Shown here: positions 51,754 to 52,135 of the stretch, one piece after another
Layout of the letters: every line of letters starts with the position of its first letter
How positions within the stretch are numbered: the stretch's first letter is position 1
NCBI GenBank assembly: GCA_944387635.1
Contig: CALXFT010000009.1
Coordinates: 1 to 52,135, forward strand
Direction: 5' to 3'
Length of the DNA: 52,135 nt
Source of the DNA: an uncultured Oscillospiraceae bacterium
Lineage (GTDB): Bacteria > Bacillota > Clostridia > Oscillospirales > Oscillospiraceae
The notes under the pieces: model-generated
Told to the model about the DNA's origin: nothing
Database searches by the model: none
The model's input: only the letters and a program-made list of their open reading frames with translations
Made by a program: the position numbers and the translations under genes

Positions 51754-52135
51754 TAGCGGTTGCCTCCTTCTCTACGGGTATAGGGTCTGTCGCCGTTGCG
51801 GCGGTCGTTCCGGCGCTCGCCGTTGCGACGGTCGCGGCGCTCGCGGCGCTCACGGGGAGCGGGTTCGGGAGCAGCGGCGCGCAGAGTGGTGTTCAGCACT
51901 TCGCCCTTGTAGATCCAAACCTTCACGCCGATGCGGCCGTAGGTGGTGGCAGCCTCAGCGAAGCCGTACTCGATGTCGGCACGGATGGTCTGCAGGGGAA
52001 TGGTGCCTTCGTGGTAGCTCTCGGAGCGGGCGATTTCGGCGCCGCCCAGACGGCCGGCGCAGGTGACCTTGATGCCCTTGGCACCCAGGCGGGTGGCCTG
52101 CTGCATGGCCTTCTTCATGGCCCGGCGGAAGGAGA
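51753..52135 (-). CDS. rpsC: 30S ribosomal protein S3, C-terminal part (5' end outside window)
   Basis: The visible 127 codons are the C-terminal half of S3, which lines the mRNA entry channel: [38 protein letters not shown] and [20 protein letters not shown]. The protein then ends in a 35-residue tail made almost only of Arg, Asn, Asp, Gly and Glu in a repeating [15 protein letters not shown] pattern, longer than common S3 tails. The stop overlaps the rplP start by one base. The 5' half and upstream genes of the S10 operon lie beyond the edge. Confidence 0.96.
   Translation of the reverse strand, partial: SFRRAMKKAMQQATRLGAKGIKVTCAGRLGGAEIARSESYHEGTIPLQTIRADIEYGFAEAATTYGRIGVKVWIYKGEVLNTTLRAAAPEPAPRERRERRDRRNGERRNDRRNGDRPYTRREGGNR

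Overview
The window is a GC-rich chromosomal segment from an anaerobic Gram-positive bacterium, most likely a gut member of the Clostridia (Oscillospirales/Oscillospiraceae-like). The inference rests on the S10-spc-alpha ribosomal operon in Firmicutes order with a KOW-domain protein between map and infA, zinc-type S14 and adenylate kinase, the glycyl-radical ribonucleotide reductase NrdD, UPF0348/TmcAL, YitT and VanW-family proteins, GGAGG-type ribosome binding sites and sigma-A-like promoters. Species cannot be named from the sequence alone.

Layout. 1-2.9 kb: a PLP aminotransferase and a serine beta-lactamase-family hydrolase, each with its own promoter. 2.9-9.15 kb: an AT-rich acquired island in an otherwise GC-rich chromosome. 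It holds a short mobile-element-type ORF, a three-gene ABC transporter, a histidine kinase/response regulator pair, a broken stand-alone receiver gene, and at its right edge the frameshifted 3' part of a large serine (TnpX-type) recombinase. 9.2-14.1 kb: nitroreductase, a YunG-like protein, luxS-mtnN (activated methyl cycle), a large membrane-anchored NodB-like protein that has lost its metal ligands, and a DUF1653 protein. 14.3-26.8 kb: a DNA-repair neighbourhood (radC-uvrB, a kinase-like protein without its phospho-acceptor His, uvrA, then prs-pth and mfd). 27-38 kb: VanW-domain surface protein with Pro/Thr repeats, pepT, ackA, tmcAL, YitT protein, a repeat-rich gene-free stretch, nrdD behind an NrdR-type operator, and galM. 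38-40.4 kb: a lipoprotein and a cysteine-rich protein of unknown function. 40.5-52.1 kb: the ribosomal protein superoperon on the minus strand, from partial rpsC to rplQ.

How the genes work together. UvrA, UvrB and Mfd form the core of global and transcription-coupled excision repair and lie within 12.5 kb. LuxS and MtnN carry out consecutive steps of S-adenosylhomocysteine recycling. Prs and Pth are co-transcribed. AckA and TmcAL diverge from one intergenic region and both use acetate. In the island, the two-component operon ends in a strong terminator, and the transporter operon downstream appears to have its own promoter. That layout is typical of kinase-controlled peptide/antibiotic efflux cassettes.

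Most novel-looking items: the enzyme-dead NodB protein, the receiver gene with an in-frame stop, the promoter-terminator unit upstream of prs that could make a short C-rich RNA, a structured 133-nt gap inside the spc operon, and the NrdR-like boxes embedded in the nrdD promoter.
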